Shown: piece by piece, positions 17,359 to 26,375 of the stretch | How the letters are laid out: each line of letters starts with the position of its first letter | Position numbering within the stretch: position 1 is the stretch's first letter | NCBI RefSeq assembly: GCF_009852415.1 | Contig: NZ_WOXS01000002.1 | Coordinates: forward strand, 5,558,001 to 5,622,000 | Source of the DNA: Streptomyces sp. Tu 3180 | Lineage (GTDB): Bacteria > Actinomycetota > Actinomycetes > Streptomycetales > Streptomycetaceae | Length of the DNA stretch: 64,000 nucleotides | Reading direction: 5' to 3' | Program-made: the position numbers and the translations under genes | Notes under the pieces: model-generated | Database searches by the model: none | What the model was told of the DNA's origin: nothing | Seen by the model: only the letters and a program-made list of their open reading frames with translations

Positions 17359-17874
17359 ATGACCGAGGACGAGTTCGACGCTTTCTACGCGGCCGCGTTC
17401 CCCCGCCTGACCGGCCAGCTCTACGCCTTCACCGGGGACCTCGGCGAGGCCCAGGACGTGGTCCAGGAGGCGTTCGTACGGGCCTGGGACCGGCGCCGGA
17501 GGCTCCTGGCCGACGAGGCGCCCGAGGCGTGGGTCCGCACGGTCGCGATGCGCCTGGCGGTGAGCCGCTGGAGACGCGCCAGGCGCTGGCTGGAACTGGT
17601 GCGCCGCACCCCGCCCCCGGAGCCGGCCCCCGGCCCCGGCCCCGAACGCACCGCCCTGGTGGCAGCGTTGCGCCAACTGCCCGAGGCACAGCGCATGGCG
17701 ATCGTCCTGCACCACCTGTGCGACCTCAGTGTCGAGCAGGTAGCCTCCGAGACCGGCGCACCGGTGGGGACGGTCAAGGCCCGGCTGTCCCGCGGAAGGG
17801 CGGCACTGGCCAGACACCTGGCGGTGGACGAGGCCGAGGAGCCGGCCTGGAGGGAGAGCGGCCGTGTCGGATGA
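17359..17874 (+). CDS. ECF sigma factor, SigE family
   Basis: 171 residues from the ATG at 17359, preceded by GGTGGAGG. Region 2 is FDAFYAAAFPRLTGQLYAFTGDLGEAQDVVQEAFVRAWDRR; written positions about 5-45. Region 4 has LPEAQRMAIVLHHLCDLSVEQVASETGAPVGTVKARLSRG-type helices (about 105-145). It is divergent from the sigma-fusion gene with about 100 bp between the starts, so the two may share promoter control. The following gene overlaps by 11 bp and encodes a membrane protein, likely its regulator. Confidence 0.9.
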   Translation: MTEDEFDAFYAAAFPRLTGQLYAFTGDLGEAQDVVQEAFVRAWDRRRRLLADEAPEAWVRTVAMRLAVSRWRRARRWLELVRRTPPPEPAPGPGPERTALVAALRQLPEAQRMAIVLHHLCDLSVEQVASETGAPVGTVKARLSRGRAALARHLAVDEAEEPAWRESGRVG

Positions 17875-18712
17875 ACTCGCCGCAGCACTGCGCGGGTTGG
17901 CGGAACGGCACGAAACCCCGCCGCGTGTGGACGCCGCCGGGATCCGCGCCCGCGCGGGGCGCCGCTCCCGCCGTCGCAGAACGGCCGTCGCACTCGGCGC
18001 GGCGGCCACGGCGGCCTGCGCGCTGACCGCCGTCGCGTTCGCGCTGCACACCGGGGACCCGGGCGAGCACCATCGGATTCCGGCCACCGCGTCGGACACC
18101 CCGGACCGGGCCCCGTCCCCGGGCCGGACGACCCCGCTCCCCACCGCCACCCCGGTCGGCCACCTGGACCTCGGCCGCCACACCCTCACGGTCGGCGACC
18201 GCGTCCTGCGCGTCGACTCGCACTCCTTCCGCCGCTTCCCGCCCGGCACCCGGCTGACGGTGACCGCCACGTCCGAACTGAAGGTGCTGTCGCTCGAGGC
18301 GGAGGCCGGCGGGCTCGACGGGGCCGGCGGGGCCAGGTACGAGGTCAAGGTCCCGTACCTGGTGGAACTGCGCACCCCCGACGGCGAACCGGTCTACGCG
18401 GGCGCCCTCACCTTCGACCTCAAGTCCCTCGCCGCCCTCCCCGCCAGGACGGGCTGGCTGGGCATGAGCCTCGCGGACGCGGAGTGGTTCCACCACCGCG
18501 CCCGGACGGGCGACCACATCGAGCTCACGACGGCCGCCCCGGACACCGGGGCGACGACCCCGACCCCGACGGAACCGGAGCGGGCGACGGAGACGACGCC
18601 GACGACGGAGACAGGGGCAGGGGCAGGGACGGGCACGGAGACGGAACCCGGCCCCGGGACGCCGAGCGGTGCCGACGCCGCCCCCCGGCGGACCCCGGGG
18701 GTCACCGGCTGA
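17864..18712 (+). CDS. Membrane-anchored protein, putative anti-sigma partner
   Basis: 282 residues from a GTG. A short cytoplasmic part (about 1-40, rich in Arg at the end) precedes one membrane segment (about 41-62). The outer part has a compact domain (about 95-225: HLDLGRHTLTVGDRVLRV then LVELRTPDGEPVYAGALTF) and a Thr/Pro/Glu-rich tail. The beta-rich domain faintly recalls an L,D-transpeptidase fold without a catalytic Cys; that is a guess. Overlap with the sigma gene makes an anti-sigma role the simplest reading. Confidence 0.65.
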   Translation: MSDELAAALRGLAERHETPPRVDAAGIRARAGRRSRRRRTAVALGAAATAACALTAVAFALHTGDPGEHHRIPATASDTPDRAPSPGRTTPLPTATPVGHLDLGRHTLTVGDRVLRVDSHSFRRFPPGTRLTVTATSELKVLSLEAEAGGLDGAGGARYEVKVPYLVELRTPDGEPVYAGALTFDLKSLAALPARTGWLGMSLADAEWFHHRARTGDHIELTTAAPDTGATTPTPTEPERATETTPTTETGAGAGTGTETEPGPGTPSGADAAPRRTPGVTG

Positions 18713-18963
18713 CCGCGCCTCCCGCCGCGGTGGACCCGGCCGCACGGCTCACGCCGCCGCACGGCCTCCCCGGCCGCCGGGGAGGCCGTGCGGCGACAGC
18801 GCACCCGGCCCCGGCACGTCTCCGGGGGAGGCCCCGGGCGTCCGGCGGCGGCCCGGGGACAGGCCGGGGCGAGGCTGCGGTGCGGCCGGTTCGGGAGCAC
18901 GATGGAAGCAGCGGTGCCGGCACAGCGAACGCCGGCTGGCCTCCCGCCGACCGGAGGTACGGC

Positions 18964-19260
18964 ATGACCACGGCACACGCCACCCACCAGGACCACACGC
19001 ACCGGCACGGGGCGGGCTGCGGCCATGTCGCCGTCCCCCACGCGGACCACGTGGACTACGCCCACGACGGCCATCTGCACCGGGCCCACGAGGGCCACGT
19101 CGACGAGTGCGAGACCGCCGCGCACACCACCCACGACGGCCACGACCACCGGCACGGCGAGGGCTGCGGCCACGTCGCGGTCCCCCACGGCGACCACGTC
19201 GACTACGTGCACGACGGCCACCGCCACGCCGACCACGCCGGACACTGGGACGAGCACTGA
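18964..19260 (+). CDS. His-rich metal-binding protein with internal duplication
   Basis: 98 residues from the ATG at 18964 with GGAGGT upstream. Two near-identical blocks, GAGCGHVAVPHADHVDYAHDGH and GEGCGHVAVPHGDHVDYVHDGH (written here for the two halves), are separated by HLHRAHEGHVDE. About a quarter of the residues are His. The pattern occurs in small bacterial proteins assumed to bind zinc or nickel. No membrane segment is seen, so it is probably a cytoplasmic metal store or chaperone. Metal identity is unknown. Confidence 0.75.
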   Translation: MTTAHATHQDHTHRHGAGCGHVAVPHADHVDYAHDGHLHRAHEGHVDECETAAHTTHDGHDHRHGEGCGHVAVPHGDHVDYVHDGHRHADHAGHWDEH

Positions 19261-19430
19261 CCCGAGGTCTCCACCCGGGCCGGAGCCCGGCGGCCCGAGC
19301 ACCGGCCGGAGCACCGTGGGGCCGGCGGCCGCCGCTCCTTTGCGCCCGGCTCGGCCGGACGAGCCTCAGCCCGCCTCCGCGCCGGACACCGCCGCCCCGG
19401 TGACACCCCCGGATGCCAGCGCTGCCCTTG

Positions 19431-20315
19431 TCAGCTCTGACCCTGGCCGCCCTGCCCCTGGCCGCCCCGGAGCGCCTCGTCGGTCATGTCCGCGACCTGC
19501 TGCGCGGGCGGAGCCTCGGCGTCGACCTCGGCACCGAAGTCCGAGAACTCCATCACCGTGCTGACCTTGACCTGCTGGGGCGAGGTGCCGCTCTCCGGCT
19601 GCCCACTGGCGGCCGAGGCCTTGACGGTCATGTCGACCTGCTGGCGACGGAGCCGGCCCTGGTCGTCGAGCCAGACCTCCATGGGCAGCGTCGGGCCGAT
19701 CTGCCGGCGCAGCTGGTCGCCGCCCGGCAGCTCGGCGACGTCGACCGTGACCTTGTACCGGGTGGTGTCGACGCCGTCGACCTTCTCGGTGCCGACCTCG
19801 GTGACGTCCTTGTCGGTGATCGCCTTGGCGTAGGCGGCGGACTGGGCCGGGTCACCGATCTGCTGGGGGTTCACGCCCTGCTTCTCGGCGGCCTTCGCCA
19901 AGTCGATCTTGACCCAGGACTTGCCGCCCGGCGCCTTCTGGCCGTCCATCTTCTGGTAGAGGATCTGGTCGACCACGCGCTGCTCGACGCGCTTGCCCTG
20001 GGCGGTGACGGTCATGACGCTGTCGCCCTCCGTCATGTCGAGCGCCCCCTGGCCGGTGGACGTGACCGTCTCGCCGCCCGCGGCGGCCTTCACCCTGATC
20101 TCCATCCGCGCCGTCTCGGCCTCGGCCGTCTTGTCGTACGCGGTGCGCACGGCCGTCGTGCCCTCCTCCCGGGCGCCGGCACTGCCGCTCGCGCTCGACG
20201 AGGCGCCGTTCCCCTTGGACTCGGGGGTGTCGTCACCGCCGCAGCCGGTCAGCACGACGCTCCCCGTGACGGCCGCTAACGCGATCGCACCGGCCTTCGT
20301 TCCCCTGCCACGCAC
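19431..20315 (-). CDS. Lipoprotein, LppX/LprG-like
   Basis: 294 residues from the GTG at 20315 (GGAGAG upstream). A signal sequence ends in a lipobox, SVVLTGCGG, so the Cys near residue 25 is lipidated. A Ser-rich linker follows, then a beta-rich domain (about 55-285) that resembles the LolA-like LppX/LprG/DUF1396 family, which binds lipids or lipoglycans in the cell envelope. The frame extends six codons to another GTG without a better ribosome site. Monocistronic. The ligand is unknown. Confidence 0.85.
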   Translation of the reverse strand: MRGRGTKAGAIALAAVTGSVVLTGCGGDDTPESKGNGASSSASGSAGAREEGTTAVRTAYDKTAEAETARMEIRVKAAAGGETVTSTGQGALDMTEGDSVMTVTAQGKRVEQRVVDQILYQKMDGQKAPGGKSWVKIDLAKAAEKQGVNPQQIGDPAQSAAYAKAITDKDVTEVGTEKVDGVDTTRYKVTVDVAELPGGDQLRRQIGPTLPMEVWLDDQGRLRRQQVDMTVKASAASGQPESGTSPQQVKVSTVMEFSDFGAEVDAEAPPAQQVADMTDEALRGGQGQGGQGQS

Positions 20316-20491
20316 GAATTGCTCTCCTCTCACGAGTGTCGGCTGCCTTTGACCAGCCGCCCGTCTGCCGTCCCGAATGCCCCTTATCTTCGTGAAGATG
20401 CCTTTCTGGGTGGGAAGTTGTCACTCCTGCGGTCGGCGACGCCGCACCGGCCGCCGAACGGCACGCCTCCCACCTCACGCCTGACGTGCCG

Positions 20492-20863
20492 TCAAACACG
20501 CGAGCGTGCTTTCCGGGCCTCCCGGAAGTCGAGGTACGACAACGCCACGACCAGCAGCGGAACGACGACCCACAGCAGTGAGACGCGGAGCCGGCCGTCC
20601 GTCAGGGCGACGACCAGGACCACGGTGACGGCGCCGACGACGAAGCCGGAGAACTGCCGGTAGGAGCGGAAGCCGCCTGTCGCCGCGGTCATCGCGTCGG
20701 AATCGTCCTCCTCGGCGAACGCGGCGCGCACGGGGTGGTCGTCGCCCTCCCGCCGGGCCTGCCGCCAGGCGAAGAACCAACGGCCGAGTACGTACAGGGC
20801 GAACGAACCCAGGAAGATCCACCACTCGGTGGCGTCGTCGGGAAAGGAGCGCGCCAGTGTCAT
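20492..20863 (-). CDS. Small membrane protein of unknown function
   Basis: About 123 residues. One hydrophobic segment near the N-terminus (EWWIFLGSFALYVLGRWFF) and two more in the C-terminal half (FVVGAVTVVLVVAL, LLWVVVPLLVVALSYL) predict three membrane helices with a charged loop (EEDDSD) between. No recognised family. Start chosen at the ATG; a GTG two codons earlier is also possible. Confidence 0.6.
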   Translation of the reverse strand: MTLARSFPDDATEWWIFLGSFALYVLGRWFFAWRQARREGDDHPVRAAFAEEDDSDAMTAATGGFRSYRQFSGFVVGAVTVVLVVALTDGRLRVSLLWVVVPLLVVALSYLDFREARKARSRV

Positions 20864-21122
20864 GGGCACCGCGTGCCCACCGCCTCACGGAGTAGACGGT
20901 TCCGTATGCACGCCGGAACCGGCCGGCGACCAGGGGCCGAGGACGGACACCGCCGCGGCCCGACCCGGGCAGGACGCGTGCGCACCGAAGCTCGGAGCAC
21001 GACGCGCGCATCACAACGGCTCCCGGGACGGCACGCCGTCACGGACCCGGCACCTGTCCCGAAGCCACCGAGTACGGCACTGTGTCTCCGACCGACCACG
21101 TCAGCCACAGGGGGGATCGACG

Positions 21123-21665
21123 TTGTGGGACCAACTGCCCGCCTTGGCCGGTGTCATCGTGGGAGCCGCCGGTTCCTACGTGGCGACCAGCCTCACGGAA
21201 CGGAGCCGGTGGCGCCGGGCCAGAGCCGAACGCTGGGACCAGAGGAGACTGGACACCTACGCGTCCTACGCGAACGCCCTGAAGCACCAGATCAACATCG
21301 CCCAGCGCATGGGAGCGGCAAGGGGATTCCAGCACGCTGTGGACCCCCTGGACCCGGAGCAGGGCCTCACGCAACTCGCCGAGGCCGAGGCGCGGCGCGC
21401 AGCCGAGTGGGAATCGGTGCTGCTCGTCGGGGACGCCGAGACCATAGGGGCGGCTCGTGAGTGGCACGAAGCCGTGTGGAACGTCGAACTCTACGCACGC
21501 GGCCTGAAGGACGACCCGGCCGGCTGGGAGAGTGCGGTGCGGCGGATGAGCCGAGCGCGTGACGCCTTCTACGCCCTCGCACGGCGTGACCTGGGCATCT
21601 CGGGCCCGCCCCCGCCGTCCGGCAACTGGCCCCGTGTCTGGCAGCAGCAGGACGGGACGGACTGA
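21123..21665 (+). CDS. Membrane-anchored hypothetical protein
   Basis: About 180 residues if the TTG at 21123 (AGGGGGGAT upstream) is the start. A hydrophobic N-terminal helix (LPALAGVIVGAAGSYVATSL) is followed by a long charged helical region (RRARAERWDQRRLDTYASYANALKHQI). This 'one helix plus helical bundle' form is common among Streptomyces hypothetical proteins. The frame is open further upstream without a convincing start. Function unknown. Confidence 0.6.
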   Translation: MWDQLPALAGVIVGAAGSYVATSLTERSRWRRARAERWDQRRLDTYASYANALKHQINIAQRMGAARGFQHAVDPLDPEQGLTQLAEAEARRAAEWESVLLVGDAETIGAAREWHEAVWNVELYARGLKDDPAGWESAVRRMSRARDAFYALARRDLGISGPPPPSGNWPRVWQQQDGTD

Positions 21666-21943
21666 GGGCGACGTGGTGCAGCCTGCCCGGTCGCACGCGA
21701 GGCGAGCGAAACCGCCTTTCGCGCCGGACCGCCGGCGGCTAGGCTCCGGCCACAGCGAGTCACCCACGAGGAGCTGAGACATGGTCGGTCTTCCGAGCGC
21801 GCGTTGACGCCGTCGGCCGTGACCGGCCTGTCATCGCGTGCTGCCCTCGACGTCGCGGCACAGCGAGCCCTTCCCCGCCCGAACCGCCGGCGCACCTTCC
21901 GTGTGCCCGGTGGCGGGCCTCGTCGGCCACCCGGGGGACTCCC

Positions 21944-23254
21944 GTGCCGTCCGCTTCCTCCGCTGCATCCGATCCCGGTCGACCTGTTCCGACAAGCCTG
22001 TGGCGGAACACCGACTTCCGCAGACTCTGGACGGGCCAGACGGCCTCCCAGCTCGGTGAACACGCGACTCTGGTGGTCCTGCCGCTCTTCGCCGTCCTGA
22101 CCCTCCACGCCGACGCCGGCCGGCTGGGCGTCCTCCGCGCGGTGGGGCAGGCGCCGATCCTGTTGCTCTCGCTCTTCGCCGGCGCGTGGGTGGACCGGTG
22201 GCGGACCCGCACGACGATGGTGCTCACGGACGCCGGCCGGGCCCTGGCCCTGGGCGCCGCCGCCACGGCCGGCCTCCTCGGCCTCCTCGGCCTGCCCGGT
22301 CTGCTGGCGCTTGCCGTCGCCGTCGGGGCCCTGTCCGTGTTCTTCGACGTGGCCTACCAGGCGTCTCTCGTACGGCTGGTGGAACGCGACCAACTGGTGC
22401 GGGGCAACAGCGCGCTCGAGAGCAGCCGGTCCGCGGCGCAGATCGGCGGCCCCGCTCTCGGCGGTGCGTTGGTGTCCCTGCTGTCGGCACCGGTCGCCGC
22501 CGCCTCCGGCGCGCTGTTCTTCGCGCTGTCGTTCCTGTCGATCCGGCGGATCCGCCGAGCCGAAGTGATCCCGGAACGCCCGGAACACCCCCCTCGGGTC
22601 TGGCGGCGGATCCACGAGGGCCTGCGCTTCGTCGCCGGCGACACCCTGCTTCGGGCCGTGTGCCTGGCCTCGGCCGCCTTCCAGTTCTCCTTCGCGGCCG
22701 TGATGACCGTCTACCTGCTCTTCCTGCCGCGGGAACTGCACCTGTCGGGCACCGTCGTCGGGCTGGCGCTCACGGCGGCGGGACCGGGCGCGCTCCTGGG
22801 CTCACTGCTCGCCGCCCGCCTGCCGGGCCGGTTCGGCCACGGCCCGGTGCTCGTGTGCGCGGCGGTACTCGGCGACGGCGTCTTCCTGTGCGTGCCCGCG
22901 CTGCACGGCACCTCCCCGGTGACGGTTCCCGCGCTCCTCGCGACCGGCTTCGTGTTCGGGCTCTGCGGCCAGTTGGTGAACGTCACCGTCATGGCCGTCC
23001 GGCAGGCCGTCACCCCGGACGGGATGCAGGGCCGCGCGGCCGCGACCATCACGTTCGTCGGCATGGGACTGACCCCGCTCGGTTCCCTGACCGGCGGACT
23101 CCTCGCCGAGGAGTGGGGCCTGCGCACCACCCTCCTGGTGACGACCGCAGGCATGATGCTGTCCCCGCTGGTCATGGCCCTGTCCCCACTCGCCCGCCTG
23201 GGCCGAAAGCTCCCACCCCCACACGACGCACCACCGACGACCACCCACCCCTGA
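21944..23254 (+). CDS. MFS efflux transporter
   Basis: 436 residues with about twelve hydrophobic segments. The first loop has LWTGQTASQLGEHATLVVLPLFAV and the cytoplasmic loop between helices 2 and 3 reads GAWVDRWRTRTTM, the MFS signature form. The closest recalled type is the enterobactin-exporter-like MFS_3 group. It probably exports a drug or siderophore; the substrate is unknown. A 278-bp space before it (21666-21943) has no gene I can support. Confidence 0.88.
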   Translation: MPSASSAASDPGRPVPTSLWRNTDFRRLWTGQTASQLGEHATLVVLPLFAVLTLHADAGRLGVLRAVGQAPILLLSLFAGAWVDRWRTRTTMVLTDAGRALALGAAATAGLLGLLGLPGLLALAVAVGALSVFFDVAYQASLVRLVERDQLVRGNSALESSRSAAQIGGPALGGALVSLLSAPVAAASGALFFALSFLSIRRIRRAEVIPERPEHPPRVWRRIHEGLRFVAGDTLLRAVCLASAAFQFSFAAVMTVYLLFLPRELHLSGTVVGLALTAAGPGALLGSLLAARLPGRFGHGPVLVCAAVLGDGVFLCVPALHGTSPVTVPALLATGFVFGLCGQLVNVTVMAVRQAVTPDGMQGRAAATITFVGMGLTPLGSLTGGLLAEEWGLRTTLLVTTAGMMLSPLVMALSPLARLGRKLPPPHDAPPTTTHP

Positions 23255-23422
23255 CTTCGCACCACCACTCCGACACGACCACACGAAGCGACAGAACGCC
23301 CTGTACGCCCCACCGGCCGGTCCCGGTCGGCTTCTCGCGTCACCAACCGCAGGACCGAGGAGTTGCCGCGGGAGTCCCGAGCGATCACGCAGCCCAGGAA
23401 CCTCCATACTCCGACGGTGGAC

Positions 23423-23824
23423 ATGTCCGAGGAAGGCGAAGCGCTCGCTCCTGAATGGGCCGAGGCGGGCAACAACGTGAACGGCATCCTGCACGGCTGC
23501 CGGGACGCCTCGCCCGTCGCCGAACGCTTCGTCCGGGCCGGCTGGAGGTCGAGGTCGTCCTCCTGGCACGGCTACGAGGTAGGAACCCGTTGGTGCGAGG
23601 TGGAGCTCGACCCCGCCGAGGGGCCGGACGTCCTGCTGAACGGAGTCGTCGACCCGCAGCGACTCGATGACCTCGCCGACCTTCTCCGCCGCCTCGGGCT
23701 GACGTACTCCCTCGAGCTCTACGACGAGGACGGCACCCCGGTCCGCGAGATCCGAGCTCGACCCGACGAGCCACACCCAAGGCCCCCGGACCCGTCCGAA
23801 GGCCTTCGCGCCCACCAGGGCTGA
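23423..23824 (+). CDS. Hypothetical acidic protein
   Basis: 133 residues from the ATG at 23423; a TTG 20 codons upstream is an alternative. The region VAERFVRAGWRSRSSSWHGYEVGTRWCEVELDP and the C-terminal LADLLRRLGLTYSLELYDEDGT look like a compact alpha-beta domain found in Streptomyces immunity-type or hypothetical proteins. No motif is diagnostic. It is the last chromosomal gene before the island's left attachment site. Confidence 0.6.
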   Translation: MSEEGEALAPEWAEAGNNVNGILHGCRDASPVAERFVRAGWRSRSSSWHGYEVGTRWCEVELDPAEGPDVLLNGVVDPQRLDDLADLLRRLGLTYSLELYDEDGTPVREIRARPDEPHPRPPDPSEGLRAHQG

Positions 23825-23914
23825 CTTGGGGAAACACCTCAAGGTCCTGTCCACGAATAGCCCCCAGCCCTCGCCGTACGCCCGCTCCGGGCGACACCCG
23901 CCTGCACATACGCG

Positions 23915-23954
23915 AAGACCCCGGCCTCAGCGTTTCCGCTGGTGACGGGGTCTT
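23915..23954 (-). terminator. Hairpin downstream of the displaced tRNA 3' fragment
   Basis: Arms AAGACCCCG (23915-23923) and CGGGGTCTT (23946-23954) are perfectly complementary and enclose a second stem CAGCG/CGCTG. The same structure occurs at 54221-54260 beside the intact tRNA, so this is the original tRNA terminator left at the chromosomal side of the left junction. Confidence 0.8.
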
Positions 23955-23970
23955 TGGGCACCTCACATTG

Positions 23971-24014
23971 GGTGCCCCCGGCAGGATTCGAACCTGCGCA
24001 CACGGCTCCGGAGG
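23971..24014. repeat. Left attachment site (attL), 44-bp direct repeat
   Basis: Identical for 44 bp to 54277-54320. The sequence is the 3' part of tRNA-Arg(CCG) from the anticodon arm to the acceptor end, read on the minus strand. It is followed on the right by unrelated DNA (GGAATTGACTG) instead of the rest of the tRNA, so it is a displaced fragment made by integration. Confidence 0.93.
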
Positions 24015-24139
24015 GGAATTGACTGTCGGGCACCGTCGCAGGCCACAGGCCTGCAGGCGGCTGTTCCACGAGTATGGGTCCACGCATAGTCCACAGCTCG
24101 TAGCATGAGCATTGCTCTGATGAGAGCGGCGGCGCTGCC

Positions 24140-24825
24140 ATGCGAAACGTCGAGGCTGCGGGGGGCTGCGTGAGGACCATTGGAGCACTGCATGGTTGTG
24201 CGGAGAAGCACCTGCAGACCTACACAGATCCCCGGGGCCCAGAGCCTTCCGCACGTATGACTGGCAGGGCGGTCCGGACCGATTGAGCCCGTTAGACTGT
24301 CTGGCCCCGGCCCTGCTGAGCGTTCGCATGGGCTACAAGCAGGTAGCGCCGTTGTTCCACCCTGATGGCCCGGGAGCTGAAGTCCTGCAAGCCATGGAAG
24401 TGGTGCTTGCGAACAAGGGATGTGCGACAGCTGACTTCTTGGACGTAACGCTGGATCCGTCGACGGGACCCTGGTCTCTGGTTGATCGAGCACTAGTGGC
24501 TACAGGTGAAGCCGGCGGCACGGGGCTGTCCGACTTCAAGGCCGTTGCTGTCACCAAGATCCTCCACCGCAAGCGGCCTAACCTAGTGCCGATTTCCGAC
24601 AGCAGCATCTACCAGTTCTACCTCGGCCAAAAGCCAGTTCCCGGAGCCTATAAGGACACCCCCTGGCGCTTGTGGCCGCTCCTGCAATCAGACCTACGCC
24701 GTCACCGGGGTTGGATCCAAGACCTCATCGTCCCCATTCGTACGCCTGACGAGAGGCCTCTCAGCTTTCTTCGAGCGGCAGACATCGTAATTTGGGAACA
24801 CACGGCCAGCGGATGCGCCGCGTGA
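24140..24825 (+). pseudogene. Frameshifted DUF6308-like gene
   Basis: The frame from 24196 gives 209 residues (GGPDRLSPLDCLAPALLSVRMGYKQ, then a central SVLV-like helical region), a DUF6308-type protein. The expected upstream part, AEKHLQTYTDPRG, is encoded in a different frame starting at the ATG at 24140. The two join if one base is gained or lost in the C/G-rich run near 24230-24240. The gene is either a pseudogene or carries a sequencing error. The C-terminal part could still be translated from the TTG at 24196. DUF6308 function is unknown. Confidence 0.65.
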
Positions 24826-24917
24826 CGGTGCCTTGCTGACACTTGAGGGGCAAGTTCGCCGTTGCGTGAGCAGGCCGGACGCCTGTCTTCTACCCTGCTG
24901 TTCGTGTCGTTACCTGG

Positions 24918-26369
24918 ATGCAGGTGCCTGTGATGCAGCAGATGTGGGGTAGTAAGCGTCGCCGAACGGCGATCGGGCGGATGGCGTTGTCCATGCCCGC
25001 GCGTCAGGCGCTGGCGGACCGCCAGTTGCTACCTGAGCGGACGATCCTCGACTACGGCTGTGGCCGTGGTGACGATGTCAGGGCCTTGGAGCAATTGGAC
25101 TGCCAGGTGGCTGGGTGGGATCCGTATTACCGCTCCGACACCCAGCTGGTCGCCAGCGACGTCGTGTTGCTGACCTACGTGCTGAACGTGATCGAGGACC
25201 CGGTCGAGCGTCGGCAGACCTTAAAGCGGGCGTGGGAGCTGACCTCGACGCTGCTGGTTGTCTCAGCCCGGCTGACCTGGGAGAAGTCAAAGGTCCAAGG
25301 TCAGCAGTTCGGTGATGGTCTACTGACGAGTCGGCAGACGTTTCAGCATCTATATGCCGCGAGTGAGCTTCGGGCGTACGTGGAGCAGGTGACCGGCGGG
25401 CGGGTGGTGGCCGCCGCGCCCGGAGTCGTCTACGCGTTCCGGGACGAGGGCGCCCGTCTGAGCTATCTGGCGCAGCGGGTGATCCCGGATGCTGAGTGGC
25501 TTGCTTCCGAGGACACTGCCTCAGCGGTGAGTGCGGTGGTGGACTTCTTCGAGCGCAGGGGACGTCCGCCGCGGATTGAGGAGATGCCGCGGACCGTTGC
25601 GGAGCTCTTGGCTCACCTGCGGCCCGGCGACGTCAAGCGCCTGGTGCGGGATGGTGCTGATCCTGAACGGGCCACTGCGGGGGCTAAACGATCGACGTTG
25701 AACACGTTGCTCTACCTGGCGGTGGAGCTGTTCAACGGTCGCGGGCCGTTCGGGAGTCTGCCAGTGGGCTTGCAACAGGACGTGCGCACGTTCTTCAGCT
25801 CCTACAAGGAGGCTTGTCAGCGGGCTGACCGACTGTTGTTGAAGCTGCGCGACGACATCTATGTGCGCAATGCTATGAACGCCTCCGTCGCTGGCAAGGT
25901 GACACCGACGGCGCTGTACGTGCATCGACGCGCGCTGGAGCGGATCCCGACGGTATTGCGCTTGTACGAGCACTGCGCATCGATCGCTGCCGGTCGCCCT
26001 GAGCAGTGGACCGTGGTCAAGCTCAAGCACCAAGGGCGAGCGGTGTCGTGGCTGGACTACCCGGACTTTGACAAAAACCCGCATCCACGGATCCGGTCCT
26101 CCTACATGGTGGACCTGCAGACGTTGGAGGCGTCCCATCTCTCCTATGAAAGCTCGGCCAACAGGCCGCTGCTGCACCGCAAGCACGAGTTTCTGGCACC
26201 GGATGATCCGGACGTGCCGCGATACCGCCGGTTGACCGAGTCTGAGATGCGGGCGGGGCTGTATGAACGGCCGCACCTGATCGGGACCGAGAACGGCTGG
26301 AAGGCCGAGCTAGTCAGGTGCGGCCGGCAGCTGCGCGGGCACCGGCTGGTGCGTCGCTCCGAGGCGTAG
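24918..26369 (+). CDS. DNA phosphorothioation-associated putative methyltransferase
   Basis: 483 residues. RRRTAIGRMALSMPARQAL then ILDYGCGRGDDVRAL (SAM motif I at about 44-54) is the N-terminal arrangement of the phosphorothioation-associated methyltransferase family (TIGR04096 as I recall). The C-terminal half has KLKHQGRAVSWLDYPDFDKNPHP-type residues seen in that family. It is convergent with dndA, with 6 bp between stop codons. The target (DNA, RNA or protein) is not established. An ATG at 24933 could be the true start. Confidence 0.85.
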   Translation: MQVPVMQQMWGSKRRRTAIGRMALSMPARQALADRQLLPERTILDYGCGRGDDVRALEQLDCQVAGWDPYYRSDTQLVASDVVLLTYVLNVIEDPVERRQTLKRAWELTSTLLVVSARLTWEKSKVQGQQFGDGLLTSRQTFQHLYAASELRAYVEQVTGGRVVAAAPGVVYAFRDEGARLSYLAQRVIPDAEWLASEDTASAVSAVVDFFERRGRPPRIEEMPRTVAELLAHLRPGDVKRLVRDGADPERATAGAKRSTLNTLLYLAVELFNGRGPFGSLPVGLQQDVRTFFSSYKEACQRADRLLLKLRDDIYVRNAMNASVAGKVTPTALYVHRRALERIPTVLRLYEHCASIAAGRPEQWTVVKLKHQGRAVSWLDYPDFDKNPHPRIRSSYMVDLQTLEASHLSYESSANRPLLHRKHEFLAPDDPDVPRYRRLTESEMRAGLYERPHLIGTENGWKAELVRCGRQLRGHRLVRRSEA

Positions 26370-26375
26370 GGCTGG

